This document shows, one piece after another, positions 23,918 to 35,399 of a stretch of 64,000 nt of DNA (position 1 is its first letter; each line of letters starts with the position of its first letter). The notes beneath the pieces were generated by a model, which saw only the letters and a list, made by a program, of their open reading frames with translations, was not told where the DNA came from and ran no database searches. Source of the stretch: Hofstenia miamia (lineage: Eukaryota; Xenacoelomorpha; Acoela; Hofsteniidae). A program made the position numbers and the translations under genes. The stretch is taken from assembly GCA_900660155.1 (NCBI GenBank), contig CABFPE010000210.1:423624-487623 (forward strand), in the 5' to 3' direction.

Positions 23918-26382
23918 TATCTAGATTGGAATATTTTTTATTTTTTCAGTTTTGTAGAATTTTTTTTATCTAGCGTTTATTAGCTGTGAAAACAATTTAT
24001 CTTTTTTTAAGAATATCAATTTTCAAAATTGTGCCATGATGTACAAGGATGTCTTTGCCATGGTAATTCTATTGACTCAATTATTTAATGGTTTTATAAA
24101 TTTACCTCAAGTTATTATTTTTGGTTTTGTTGATTTTTTTATCATAGAATCGCAAAGATTATTCATTAATTTTTGTGTAAATCATCGTTAGATAGGCATG
24201 CATCACCAGTCATTACCAACTGGGTGTTTCGGCCTCAGCAGTAGGACAGGATGCAAGGCTGCATGTTTGCTGCCTATTTGCACATTAGCTTATGTTGCGG
24301 TGTAGATAATGGATTTTGAACGCACAGAAGCTTTAAATTTTTCAATTGATTATATTTTTGTAATAGAGCGAATTTCTTAGTTAAAATTCATTGTAATTTA
24401 GTTATGCAATTCGTGGATGCAAAATATTTATTACTAAGAAAATTTAAAAATATGAAATTGAAAGTATTTGTAAGCATAAACGTTATTTCTAAATATGTTA
24501 AAACCATCTTATGACTACCAATGGATTTCTAAGAGAATTTTATATAAATCACTGAGTTAGCCCATTATAATTAAATGTTGAACTTTTATGTTTATTTAGC
24601 GAGCTGTAAAGTAAATAGTTTTTTTTCTGATTAACTGAAAGCATGATAGCATTCTTGCTAAACAAACGGTTTCCTATAAATTGCAAACAAATTTTGATCT
24701 TTAAATACTATTTGATGTTTTTTGTGAAATTATTTCTATACTACTGTGGTAAGTGATCTCATCCAGATTTCAACATTAGAAATCATATAAGATGTGCCAT
24801 GTTCAGCAGAACACGATTTATGTTGTATTAATTGTATCCGTGGAATTCACAATTAATATGATATTGATGACTAGATCATATTTATCAGATGCTTGCTATT
24901 ACTGTATTAATGTAATTATAAATAATCCATTTTTGTTATTTACTTCCCCATTGGGATAAGATTGTATGTCAGTGCATGTTCATATTACTAGAAAAAACAT
25001 TGCGGTGAACTTTTAAATTTACATATTTTTATTAAGTCATTATTTGCACTCATACACAAATGTGGCTCATGTTCAGTTGAAAAAATTAATCTATGAATTC
25101 GAGGGATCAGCACAAATAATCTCTTCTGCGATAGATTTTGTGCCACCAATATAGACAACTAAAAGATGGTATTCACTATTCACTTTTTTAAGAGGGCAGC
25201 CTTGCCTGATACGCATCTTTATTGTTGATACGAATTAAGTGGAGTAATTCGTAGATTTTTAAACATAAATATGAATATTTTTTAGACTGGTATTTCTTGT
25301 TAATTAAATAAAGAAATATACGAATTAGATCACATCTTACCTATAAAATATATTGTATATATTCACTTAAAATATTTCTCTATATTAGTTATAATTAGTG
25401 TTTACGTAAATGGGGCAATTTTGTGTTCTCACCAGTGCATTTGTTATACAGAATCGGTATTTCTGATTACCAAAAATCCAAATGTGTTATATCGTAAAGA
25501 ATCGATGATTTTAAATTTAGGTACAATTGATAAAGAATTGAATTATAAAGACAACTTTTATTTTGATAACGAAAATCATGCTTCATTATCCAAATGTGAA
25601 TAGATATTCAAGTGTCTCTTTGAAATGTTAACTACATTTTACCTCCAACACTCTGTCTCAATGTTTTGAACCATGAACAATGCCAAGGCCTATGTAGCTA
25701 CTAACAAAAATGGAGGTGAATAAAAACCACACTTATTTCAATCTTTTCTGTTTTCTACTTTGGGCAAACACAAGTGGATTGCATAGTTATTATAAACTAA
25801 ATCTGATATATTTTCTAATTAAATTACATTAGAGTGCATGTAATGCGGATTTTTTCTCGAATTTTCGAAAAAATATTCTATGCACATTTGAATGAATAAA
25901 ATATGGTTGTGTGGGTCACCAAGCATTTATTTGTTGTTACTTTGCCCATTTTCGCTTCCTATTTGCGGAAGTCCTGGTTCGAGGTTAGAATTTAATTGTA
26001 GTTCTTTAGCGAAATTCAAGTTTGATTAAGAATTAATTTATACTTAATGATTTCTTTTTGCTTCATAGCGCGGAATTGCAGGAGAAAGTTATTATCTACA
26101 CAGATTATTCAGAATTTTTATACGAATAGAGAGTGAAATTCTTCTAGAGAAGCGATATGGGTCATCATCGCAAAATGGCTTCCTATACAGAAAAACTAAT
26201 CATTAGACGCCAGCTCTATTTTATTTTTAATTTCGGCATTAGAATATGCTTCCAATGCACTATTTAATCATCTAATACTATTTATATTTTATTCATTTCC
26301 AATTATAGAAAATGTGATTGTACATTTCGCATTGCTTTATTAGCGTGAATGAATCAATGATCATTTCTATTTAATACGGTCA
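23918..26382. other. Intergenic stretch
   Basis: No mobile element was recognised. A GC-richer patch at 24190-24300 is unexplained. At 25940-26200 there is a splice-like layout: GGTTCGAG|GTTAGA near 25983, and TTGCTTCATAG|CGCGG near 26069, followed by a 36-codon frame starting at 26157. This could be 5' untranslated exons of the DMAC2-like gene, but no match supports it. Confidence 0.35.
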
Positions 26383-26430
26383 TTGGCATTCTTCCTCGTG
26401 TATATATGTTACTATATATTTAGAAATGCA

Positions 26431-27048
26431 ATGAATAGAAAAGCTTTCGACATGTTATCGTTTATACGTATGACTGATTACATTCTGTCCCCAACTTTGT
26501 TCTTTCAGCGTTTTTCTAAGAATCATATAATTCTCCAAAATCAGCCATCAGCTAATTTAAGAAAGCGACTTCATCCTGAAATCTATGCTGGTAGCTTTGC
26601 TTTAAACTTGAATGGAAAGATCTCTCTGAAGGGTGATGGTCATTACATTCGCCGAGGCTGGGGCATCAATTATCCACAGCATTTGAAAAACGCAATTAAT
26701 CACAACATCGAGAAGGTTGATCTTAGTAGAACAATCATCACGTATGATGGCATCGAAAATCTTTTTGGACTAAGACATTTGGGGCACCTTAACCTATCCA
26801 GAAGTCCATTCGTTGACGATTTTTTAATTTGTAGATTGTATCCTTTTCGAAACTCTTTGCATACTCTTATGCTAAACGATCTTCCTCGACTGACGTATAG
26901 ATCCATTGTCGGAATAATGAAACTGAAAAATCTACGACTGCTCTCGGCAGTAAATTCTCCTGGTTTGTTAGCAAGTGAAGCTGCCATCTTTCAGCTTCTT
27001 CAATTAAATCCAAATTTAAAAATTGTAGGCCTCCGTTTTACCAAATAG
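26431..27048 (+). CDS. DMAC2: DMAC2-like protein (complex I distal-arm assembly, LRR)
   Basis: About 205 residues from the Met at 26431. DMAC2 (formerly ATP5SL) is a mitochondrial leucine-rich-repeat protein needed for assembly of the distal membrane arm of complex I; the related DMAC2L is ATP synthase factor B. Visible match: a GSFAL..NGKISLKG segment like the human GAFFIL..GGAVKF, then VDLSRTIITYDGIENLFGL, then HLGHLNLSRSPFVDDF, CRLYPF and SLHTLMLNDLPRLT. The string CPHVDDW-CLSRLYPL of the human protein aligns with the middle part. The basic, aromatic N-terminus could be a mitochondrial presequence. The frame stays open upstream to 26383, and an acceptor-like TTCTTTCAG ends at 26508, so the exact start is uncertain. 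Confidence 0.78.
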   Translation: MNRKAFDMLSFIRMTDYILSPTLFFQRFSKNHIILQNQPSANLRKRLHPEIYAGSFALNLNGKISLKGDGHYIRRGWGINYPQHLKNAINHNIEKVDLSRTIITYDGIENLFGLRHLGHLNLSRSPFVDDFLICRLYPFRNSLHTLMLNDLPRLTYRSIVGIMKLKNLRLLSAVNSPGLLASEAAIFQLLQLNPNLKIVGLRFTK

Positions 27049-27436
27049 TATAGATCAGTCCATTTTTTAATTTTTTGTAGAAGTAATAAATTCATACTGT
27101 TGCAAAGTTTATTATCGTTTTTCTGTTAAAAAACATGCACGTGGGTTATATAAATACATCTTTTTGAGTGATTGCAAACTTCATGACTAACATTTTATAA
27201 ATTTACTATAGTGATATGTTTTTTATATTGCTTCAGTTGTAGAAAATAATGTTTTCGTATATTTAATAATTCAATTCTTTTATTAGCTGCATTTAAATAA
27301 ACTTTAGTGACGTAATTCAAGCAAAACTGTCCTTCAACAGTAATGCAGTTTTAAGACTTAAAAAATTACACTTCTAGCTACTGTCATTTAAGCGTAGATG
27401 GAATTCATCAGTAAAAGTACAGCAAGTTAGATAGTC

Positions 27437-27487
<51 letters not shown>
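27437..27487 (+). repeat. (TA)n microsatellite
   Basis: Almost pure TA for 50 bp; it served as the insertion target of the mariner element that follows. Confidence 0.9.
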
Positions 27488-27492
<5 letters not shown>

Positions 27493-28828
27493 ATTGGTAA
27501 GTAACGCCCGATTTTAAATTCTACATAATACAAGTGTATAATATGATTAAGAATGTATTTAAGAGTAGCAAATAATAAATGAAAAGTTTCAAGAACGAAC
27601 CTCAGTCTGTTCGACTCAAATGTTCGAACTGCTGACCTTCAACTGCTTAGCATCGTCGCAAACTATCAGTCATCGAGCGGCACACCGTTTGACAAGGATT
27701 GGCGTCGATTGACAAAATCTCTGTTGTGATCGCGTTTTCAATTCTTCAATGCTTCTTGGTTTCCTCCTGTAGACACGATCCTTCAAAAGCACCATAAGAA
27801 GAAGTCACATGGACTAATATCTGGAGATCTTGGGTGACCATTCGATGAAGCCGCGGTGGCCAATCCACCTTTTGCAAATTTTTCATTTAATCATTCTCGC
27901 ACCACTCTACCATAGTGGGCCGGGGCGCCGTCTTGCTGAAAAATTATTTCTTGGTGTTGCATAGGAGGCCAAAATTTTTCTTTCTGCATTTCAAGGTAAA
28001 ATTGTGAAGTTAGTGTAGTATCAAAAAAGAAAGGTCCAATGATTCCTGATGAAGAGATCGCACACTAGACGATAAGTCCTGGAAGGTTGAGTTCTTTTTC
28101 TATAACAATGTTTGGATTGTCAGCGGACCAATAGATACAATTTTGGCGGTTAATGTGGCCATTCAGTTTGAAAATGGCCTCATTTGACCAGAAAATTTTA
28201 TCGAGCCACATGGGATCCTAATTTCCGTTTTCAAGAAACATTCCACAAACTCTATTAGTCGATCTGGATCACACTCATTGAGAGCTTGCCCTAATCTGAG
28301 TATGTATGGCTTCATGCCAAGAGTTTTAAACAATTTGAGGACACTCCATTGGCTTATTTCAAGTTCTATTGCAAGGCGTTGAGATGATTTTGAGGACTTC
28401 GGTGTCTAGCTAAAGCCAATTCACTTTCTTTCGCTGCGGTATAAGGTCTTCCCAATCGTTTAATGTCAGCCACGGATCCCGTTTCTTCAAAGTTTTTTAC
28501 CAAACAAGTAATATTTCGTCTTTGAGGGGGAAGTATGTCGAAGTGGTTTGCCAATATTCTGCTGGCCTCAACTCCGTTTTCACCTGATTGACAGTAATGT
28601 TTTACAGCAGCGACACGTTGTTCTTTAGTCTGTCGTCTAGCCATTTTAGGCACAATTTTGTAATATAGAAGAGGTCGCTAAATCTAAACAAATTAAGTAA
28701 AATAAATTTAAGCAATTTAGCGTAAGTTAAATTTAAACAATTGTATTTAAATTTAACAGGAATAGTTTTAAGTGTTCAAACCCAAAGTTTTTAAAGTCGA
28801 AATTGGGCGTTACTTACCAATCACCCTG
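27486..28828 (-). mobile_element. Tc1/mariner superfamily element, 1343 bp, dead
   Basis: The ends are good inverted repeats (AGGGTRATTGGTAAGTAACG on both sides, continuing GCCCRATTT) next to TA target duplications at 27484-27485 and 28829-28830. The transposase is on the minus strand from 28653. An intact N-terminal part of 95 codons (28366-28653) has the DNA-binding start RRQTKEQRVAAVKHYCQSG and the linker GSVADIKRLGRPYTA. Further blocks, in more than one frame and with stops, are QRLAIELEISQWSVLKLF, IFWSNEAIFKLN, FQQDGAPAHY and SPDISPCDFFLW. The first catalytic residue, normally Asp in WSDEA, reads Asn here; the second and third Asp are present. Confidence 0.9.
28366..28653 (-). pseudogene. 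Mariner transposase, N-terminal DNA-binding part
   Basis: The longest open part of the transposase (95 codons). It contains the paired helix-turn-helix region that binds the terminal repeats. It ends where the frame is shifted, after HRSPQNHLNALQ; the coding similarity goes on in another frame toward 27600. Confidence 0.8.
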
Positions 28829-28830
28829 TA

Positions 28831-29970
28831 TAGTATCGCTATATGTATCTCGAAAAAAAATATATATGTCGCTTTATACAGTTTGTGAAATTTATATGTT
28901 GCTAACAATGCCAGTTAGAAGTTGGTTTAAAAAATGTAGTGATTATCATATCCGCAGGGGTGTTAGTGAATGTGCAGACTACTTACAGAAGCAGTTCTAG
29001 GAATTGTATCAATTTTAGTGAAAATTGCAACATATGTATTTACTTAACAATTTAACTGTTAATTCAGTCTGAAGTTGGCAAACTATGATTATATTGCACT
29101 GAGATTTAGAAATGTAGTAAATACGGCAATCCACAGACAACCGTAGTCATACAGCAATTTTTTTTCATAATTCCACTATTTTTTTCTCATATCTCACTGT
29201 GTCGCTATTTACGTTTATATATATACACCATAGTAATCCGCATTTTTAATTAAGCGGAGCAGCAAAGTGAATTTCTTAACCGTACAACGGACCAGGTGTT
29301 TCTCATTTCAAATTTTTTTATTAAAATTTTTTTCCTCATTCATTTGAGTGCATCAAATAATCTTTCTTCTGATAACAAAATAAATCAGTTTTTTATTTTT
29401 TCAACATTTTTTTCTATTTCACAAATAATGGTCCGTTGTAATGTTCATCATATAATAGTTCTGATGTATGGCGTATTTAGTTCAGTTTTATTTTATACAT
29501 TTTTATCTAAATATCCTTGTCAATTATTTCATTATGTTCATAAATTGAAAAAAATGCCTCCATTTTTTTTTGATTGTGTGAGCTTTTGATGATTTTTTGC
29601 TTCACCACGAATATTGACCCTGTGGACAAGTTTATATTGACTTTGTAGACTTTCAATCGTTCTGCATGGCACTATTCAATTCTTCGAGTAGACCATGCAT
29701 GAAGACACTTGAATTCTTTAAAGAATGAAATTTCAATGAAAGAACATTAGATAAATATAACACATTTTAGATTAATTTTGCGGTAGTTTTTTTTAATAAG
29801 GACTTGAAATGTGATGCCGTTTCTCAATGGTAAACAATTCAAATAAACATGAAATAAAAGAAAATTACCGAAGGAATTTTTTATATATACTTGAAAAAAA
29901 TGTGACATAACAAACCATTATTTTATACCTGACCATTGTGTGTGGTGAAATACAACATTACACTGGATCA
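28831..29970. other. Non-coding AT-rich stretch
   Basis: A 97-codon plus-strand frame at 29296-29589 is a string of Phe, Ile and Ser codons as expected from T-rich DNA; I do not support it as a gene. Nothing else was recognised. Confidence 0.5.
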
Positions 29971-29971
29971 T

Positions 29972-29999
29972 TATACATATATATATATATATATATATT
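29972..29999 (+). repeat. (TA)n microsatellite
   Basis: Pure TA run, directly followed by the GC-richer block upstream of PREB. Confidence 0.9.
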
Positions 30000-30513
30000 G
30001 TGGCATAGGCATCTAGAAACAGCAGCGCGATCAACCGATTAATTCTACAAACTCCCCTGAGGTTTAGCTGCTCCGGATCATCTAATTAATCTGTGTAGTA
30101 GCAATAAATTAGACTGAGCTGTACGAACTTAAAATTTTATTAAAACTGTTGAGCACACGTTTGCCCTATAAATACCAAGATAACAAATACCGCAAAACAA
30201 CCTGCCTAACGGCAGAACTAAATAATGATGCTGACGTAGGCAGCTTGACACGCGGGGGAACCGGAGATGAGAGCGGAGCAACGATCTTGTGCTTGAAATT
30301 CCATGAGTGTTCGTTTTGCTAACATTATTGATTACCTATATTTCAGTTTTGTCATCTAGATCTTTTCTTTTTTATTTAACGGTGTACTGCCTTAAATCGT
30401 TCAAATTCATTCGAATTGTCTATTTTGATTGTAAAGAAAGTTGTTTGCTGTTTCGCATTGAAACGGATATCGTTTTGATTACATTTCAATTTGCATTTAT
30501 TGTGTATTTTTAG
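30000..30513 (+). promoter_or_regulatory. Upstream region of PREB, GC-richer block
   Basis: 30000-30290 is clearly less AT-rich than its surroundings and has CpG-bearing strings (ACACGCGGGGGAACCGG) and a CRE-like TGACGTAG at 30231. It could hold the PREB promoter, with a 5' UTR intron ending at the TTTTTAG acceptor at 30513. Alternatively it is a short solo LTR on the minus strand: it would end in GCCACA at 30000 and has a TATTTATA box and AATAAA in the right order. No target duplication was found. Confidence 0.35.
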
Positions 30514-30515
30514 AG

Positions 30516-31649
30516 ATGTCTACTGTTGTAAAAGTGGACTTCCCTGTTTATGCCATTAATTCCATTGCCGACAATCAATTTGTTATAGCTGGAGGGGGAG
30601 GAAAAAGCAAAACGGGAATTCCGAATGTTCTAGAAATCTTTTCTGTCACATCAGTCAAAGACTCCTCAAGTCAATTGAATCTCAGATTTGATACTGATTC
30701 GATTTGCGAAAATCGACCCGCACCGATGAATCTCTCTGTGCGCTGTTCTTCTTCTGGACAAGTCTGTTTGGCATTTGGAACAGATGAGGAATGTGCTGTG
30801 GTAGAATGGATTCGTAAGCCAGAGAGCTGTCTAGAGTTAAAGCATTTTCTTAAAGCGGATAATAGCAATCAGTTCCAAACCTGTGTTTCCTTTTCTCCTG
30901 ATGGCAAATATTTAGTGACGGGCTCTGATGGCGGATTACTCAAAATTTGGTCTACTAAAAACTTTTCACTACTCCATACATTTAAAACTGGGAATGAAAT
31001 TGAAGGATTATCAATTTCTCCAAATTCAAAAATTTTAGTAGCATCATGTAAATCAGGTAAAGTGTTTTCTTATTTATTTGACAATTTTAAAAATGATGGC
31101 GAAGTGTTTTGGACTGCTGTTGCTGAGCGGCAAAACCAATATCGAAGTAGGTGTTTGCAATTTTCAAGTCAACGGACTCTTCCCCATTTTAGTTTTTACT
31201 CAATTTACATTCCTAAGACAAGATCCAAGAAAAATCCACTTCCTTCCTGTTTAGTACGTTTTGATAGTCGTCTTATCGCTGATAAGAAAAGCTTAATTAA
31301 TGAATCCACCAGTATACCTTGTTCTATGGATATTAGTGACGATGGCGTATTTATTGGGCTTGGTACTTTGGAAGGAGATATCTTTATTTATATTGCATTT
31401 TCGTTGCAAAAATTGCGTAAGTTTGAAAAGGTGCATTCTGGCTTTATTACTGGATTGAAATTCATTCCAACTTCCAAACGAACACAAGCCTTGTTAAGTG
31501 GTAATGATGCTTGCGTATTAAGTGTATCTATTGATAATAAGATCAATCTTACATCTGTCCCTTCAAGAACAATGATTAGTATTTGGCTTTCTATTGTTCT
31601 CATTGTTTTTAGCATTCTGATAGGTTTTTTCTTTATTTCTGTAATTTAG
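30516..31649 (+). CDS. PREB: PREB/Sec12, Sar1 guanine-nucleotide exchange factor
   Basis: One exon, 377 residues (human PREB has 417). It is an ER membrane protein that loads Sar1 with GTP to start COPII vesicle budding. Near the N-terminus is VIAGGGGKSKTGIPN, the Gly-rich loop that is characteristic of Sec12/PREB and binds potassium in yeast Sec12. WD40-like blades follow: FSPDGKYLVTGSDGGLLKIW at about residues 128-147, ISPNSKILVASCKSGKV at about 167, and HSGFITGLKFIP near 308. A single hydrophobic segment at about 352-377 (SIWLSIVLIVFSILIGFFF) is the C-terminal anchor, with only a minimal lumenal tail. The start directly follows an in-frame TAG, which may be a splice acceptor. Confidence 0.92.
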   Translation: MSTVVKVDFPVYAINSIADNQFVIAGGGGKSKTGIPNVLEIFSVTSVKDSSSQLNLRFDTDSICENRPAPMNLSVRCSSSGQVCLAFGTDEECAVVEWIRKPESCLELKHFLKADNSNQFQTCVSFSPDGKYLVTGSDGGLLKIWSTKNFSLLHTFKTGNEIEGLSISPNSKILVASCKSGKVFSYLFDNFKNDGEVFWTAVAERQNQYRSRCLQFSSQRTLPHFSFYSIYIPKTRSKKNPLPSCLVRFDSRLIADKKSLINESTSIPCSMDISDDGVFIGLGTLEGDIFIYIAFSLQKLRKFEKVHSGFITGLKFIPTSKRTQALLSGNDACVLSVSIDNKINLTSVPSRTMISIWLSIVLIVFSILIGFFFISVI

Positions 31650-34030
31650 AACTTTTGTAAAATTTGTATATTTGTAGAGGGAATCTATCTTGTTTTATTT
31701 AGATTTTGTAAAATCAATCCAGTAAAATCGCTCAACTATGATTTTATATTACTTGTTCTATTTATTATAAGAAAAAACAGGTCTCTGAATTTTTTATCAA
31801 TTCTTTATACTTCCCATATTCTTTTTATAATCTTCCATATGAAGTTATCCAATATTTTTGGCATTATGTATAGCATAATCTTTGGTAAATCATTGTTAAG
31901 TCAAAACATCGTACGTGTGAACATATATGGCACCTCTGGAAACGAGTAAAGTGTGTTCAGCTTTGACTCATGGGTTACATATTTACAATATGTAAGGAGT
32001 GCAAGGGTCGGATCAGTTGAGCAAAATTTAATGCTAATCGAGTAAAGAATGAGTCAAAATTGGAGATTCCTTTAAGCGAACTAACCTTTTCACTGTAACG
32101 AGATCACAAAAAAATATATACTTAGTAGTGTGTTTACACATCTCCATTATGAAAACACTATGAATTTTGTGTGCGGATTTTTTAGATTCTTAATTCAATA
32201 TTGAGTTTAATCTGTTGATTTATGAATGGGACTGATCGGGTTGGATTATTTTTTCAAAATCGTTAGTTGAGGCGTGCTAATTTTAATATCTGCTTCCAGT
32301 TCTGATGTATTGCTCGTGGGTATCTGCAGCAATATTTTAAAATGTAAGCCATGTGTTTTTTTGCTTTGCACTTTTACATAACTAGGCCGTCAAGCAGTTT
32401 GTCGTTTGGCTTAAGAATAAGTGACATTCATTATTGTACCGAGGTTGTCTTCAAAAATATTTTGCAGCTTTTTAGATATTTTTAATTTAAATTCTAATAA
32501 TTCACTCTGAATATGGCCACTGTAATCATATATCACAAGAAATTTTGAAAAGTTACATTATGAATCATTTTTTAGACAGCCTTGTGAAAGATGGTTTGGT
32601 AAAAACTAGTTTGCCTTTAGGTCTGGAGTATCCACTGAATGTTTTGGTGAAATTTTTTCAAACATGCAGGCCCTTTGATGTGCTTGATTTTGATTGCATT
32701 TCTGTTTTGTCTTTAGGCTTAAGTAATTCTTTTGACAGGATCCGCATAATTTTATCATTTCTCAACTCAGAAAAATTTTATATTGATTGTTGCGATAATT
32801 AATTTCAATAAATGTAAAAAATCTATTAATATTTCATTAAAGAAAAGAAGATCCTATTGTTTTGCAAATCATAGAAGAAATTCAATAAAATAAAACCAAA
32901 CGAATGACAAATGAAAAGCAACAACTAAGTCCTCAAGAACATTAAATTTTCAACGCCAAGGTAATCATGAAGATTTTTAAAATTTGTCAATTTGTATACT
33001 TATGTACTCTTAATTCTTTATAAATGTTAATCATTTTATTGTAAAGAAACAATTAATAATGAAATCATATAAAAAGAAACAAATACATTTGAAACTTTAT
33101 GAATAAGCGTATTGCGGCTTTTGTTATTCTATTTTGTTATATCCATTTCTGCTTAACCATTTTTTAAAAATACTAGCAAATCAGTTATTAAATTCTCAAT
33201 TACATAATGCAGCTCTAAAGGAAGGTTTGGGGTAGAAGTAACATTAATTTCGGTCGAAGTTCTGATCATATTCGGCATGTTGCTAACAGCCTTCAACTTA
33301 ATTATTGAATTTCGACAAAACAACTGATTAATTCAAATTCAAATAATCATAAAATTTAAAGTGTATTTGCACAAACTGAATTGGCCAAAATAATTTACAT
33401 GTAGATGGCTGTGAATAGGTACAGAAAAAGAATTTCAATTTTTTAAATTCCTGCTTAGCTTGGTAAACAAAAATCAGAGATAGACATGATCAGAGCAGAT
33501 AACAATCGATCTAATGCAAAAAATCCTTGGCCTGAAGTAGCAATAAACATCAACAGATGTCAAATAACTGTCAAAACTAAAATTTACAATTTTTGCTTCG
33601 TTTAGAATGTGGAAAGTTCAATGTGAAGAATATCACAAATAATTTATAAATATGCAGTGAAGAAAAAATTTGCTCATCATTGCTAACTTCCATGGACAAA
33701 ATTCATCAGATTTCTCTGAGATATCCTACAAAGCATGAAATTATCAATGTTTAAAAACAAATCCAGCAAGCTTTCGTGTTTGCTTAAAGCAATGTATTCC
33801 GTCTGGGTATAAGATAACATATTCATTATTCAGATAAATGACTACAATTAAATAACTAATGATTTATCTGAATTGCGTCGTTAAATGGCCAAAAAATTTC
33901 TGTTTATTAAAAATGCTATCCTGAATATTATTTAAAATATAGAGCAATTTCAGTAACATTACCAATTAGTAATATTTTTTAACGTTTTTTAGTTGTTTTA
34001 TCCATTTAAGTAAGCAAAAACAATTTAATT
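31650..34030. other. Non-coding stretch after PREB
   Basis: Probable PREB 3' end just after 31650. An 85-codon plus-strand frame at 32545-32802 has no recognisable relative; the minus strand at the same place has a short Cys-rich frame. Neither can be supported. No repeat was recognised. Confidence 0.4.
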
Positions 34031-34032
34031 TA

Positions 34033-34392
34033 ATGAGACTTTCAATTTCGATTGAAGTAAAAAAATGTGATCCACGAGCAACAATTTCAGGATCCTTGTT
34101 AAAAAATTTAGTAATTAGACTAATTGCCAAGTTATTCAAAATGAGGATGAAGCAGCGTTATTTTATGCAAATAAATCGATTGAAAATGCAATCAAGAAAA
34201 TTGGGGATAAATGTTATTCATTATATCAAATTGCATGTTAATCCTACCAAAACTAAATTGTGTATTATAATATCAAAAGCTAATGCAAGAAATTGCTCTC
34301 ATCATAAATTACAATTCAATGAAACCCAAATAGAACAAGTGCCGAATTTTGAGTACCGAGGAATTACATTTGAATCTTTACTTACATCTTAA
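34033..34392 (+). pseudogene. LINE reverse transcriptase fragment
   Basis: The second half of this 119-codon frame reads LHVNPTKTKLCIII and then QIEQVPNFEYRGITFES, equivalent to RINPSKTQFCLI...FKYLGIIFDS in the longer copy at 38490-38650. It is therefore a short palm/thumb-border piece of the same CR1/Jockey-like LINE family. The palm motifs in front are missing. Confidence 0.6.
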
Positions 34393-34956
34393 AAGCAACA
34401 ATCATTTAAAAATATAGCATAAATTCAGTTATCTATGCTAGTTTTAAGTCAATTTTTTAGATATGTAGGTGGAAACTTCCTAAAAAAATCAACACACCGT
34501 TTAAAGAGTCAATGAACAGCAAACAACTACTCTTTTTTTTAAGATAAAATAAGATAATCTATATTCATTTGAATATTTTACTGATATTTCAAATGAATAG
34601 CGTCATTAACTACTATGTACAAAAAAATGAATAATAACAAAAATGAAATAAATAAAACAACACTGACTACGGATATCTTACTAATTTCGATTTATTGTAT
34701 TTTAGTAACATTGAATAGAAGATTTGAGATTCAAATTTTCAGTTAACATTTCTTAAACTTTGGAATGACTTGGAGAAATGAACCAACTGAATAAATTGAA
34801 GACATACAAAAATTGTTAAATTGCGTTATATTATTTGAGAGGGCAGTGCATGTGCCTAAATTTTCAGCGCATGTCAATCTCTGCTCCAAGTTCAAGTAAA
34901 TTTCGGCTTCTAATAAATCTAATTTCCTATTATAAAGGTGCAACTAAACCTTAAAT

Positions 34957-35390
34957 ATGAATAACAATAATCTCCTTGCATCCAATGATGAAACACTCAT
35001 GGAAGCGCACAATAAAATCACATAAGCTGAAAATGAGGCTAAGAAAAGGCGCTTGCAAACAGAAGAAATGACGACTTCCGGAAAGACTACGAGAAGAAAC
35101 CGATGTCCTCATTATTGGTTCATCAATGTACTGAACCCTCAAACCTACTAGATTCATAAAGAAGCATGATTTTACCGTACATTAATATCCGGGCAACATC
35201 TTTAACAATGTTACTGCAGTCTTGAAACAATACCAACCTTAAGAGCGAATTAAGAAGATATAAGTTGCGATCAGATGAAATGACAACATGAAGCAAAAAC
35301 TATACTGAGAATTACACTTATTTACTTAATGTTATACACGCTGAATTTAGTTCAGCAAAAGTTTTCTTAGGAGAGGTGGCTCATTTCTCT
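34957..35390 (+). pseudogene. Possible LINE ORF1 remnant with SGNH-esterase-like block
   Basis: The plus strand encodes a basic, Lys/Arg-rich segment and then DVLIIGSSM, followed by HDFTVH.YPGNIFNNV and later a short ND-containing segment. This resembles block I (GDS) of SGNH hydrolases in the form found in ORF1 of CR1-type LINEs (VLIIGDSM..). Frames change between the pieces. LINE endonuclease and polymerase parts follow at 37.6-41.3 kb, and the inverted-repeat element at 35400 cuts in directly after it. Confidence 0.4.
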
Positions 35391-35399
35391 AACAACAAG

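Noticed and set aside
26157-26267. 36-codon frame starting MGHHRKMASYTEK after a splice-acceptor-like site
   Set aside because: Too short and without a known relative; could be 5' UTR of the DMAC2-like gene.
29296-29589. 97-codon Phe/Ile-rich frame
   Set aside because: T-rich DNA read as hydrophobic residues, no conserved pattern.
32545-32802. 85-codon frame after PREB
   Set aside because: No family resemblance and no gene signals; composition like the surrounding AT-rich DNA.
34743-35157. Two minus-strand frames of 66-68 codons
   Set aside because: The plus strand shows the more sensible LINE ORF1-like reading here.
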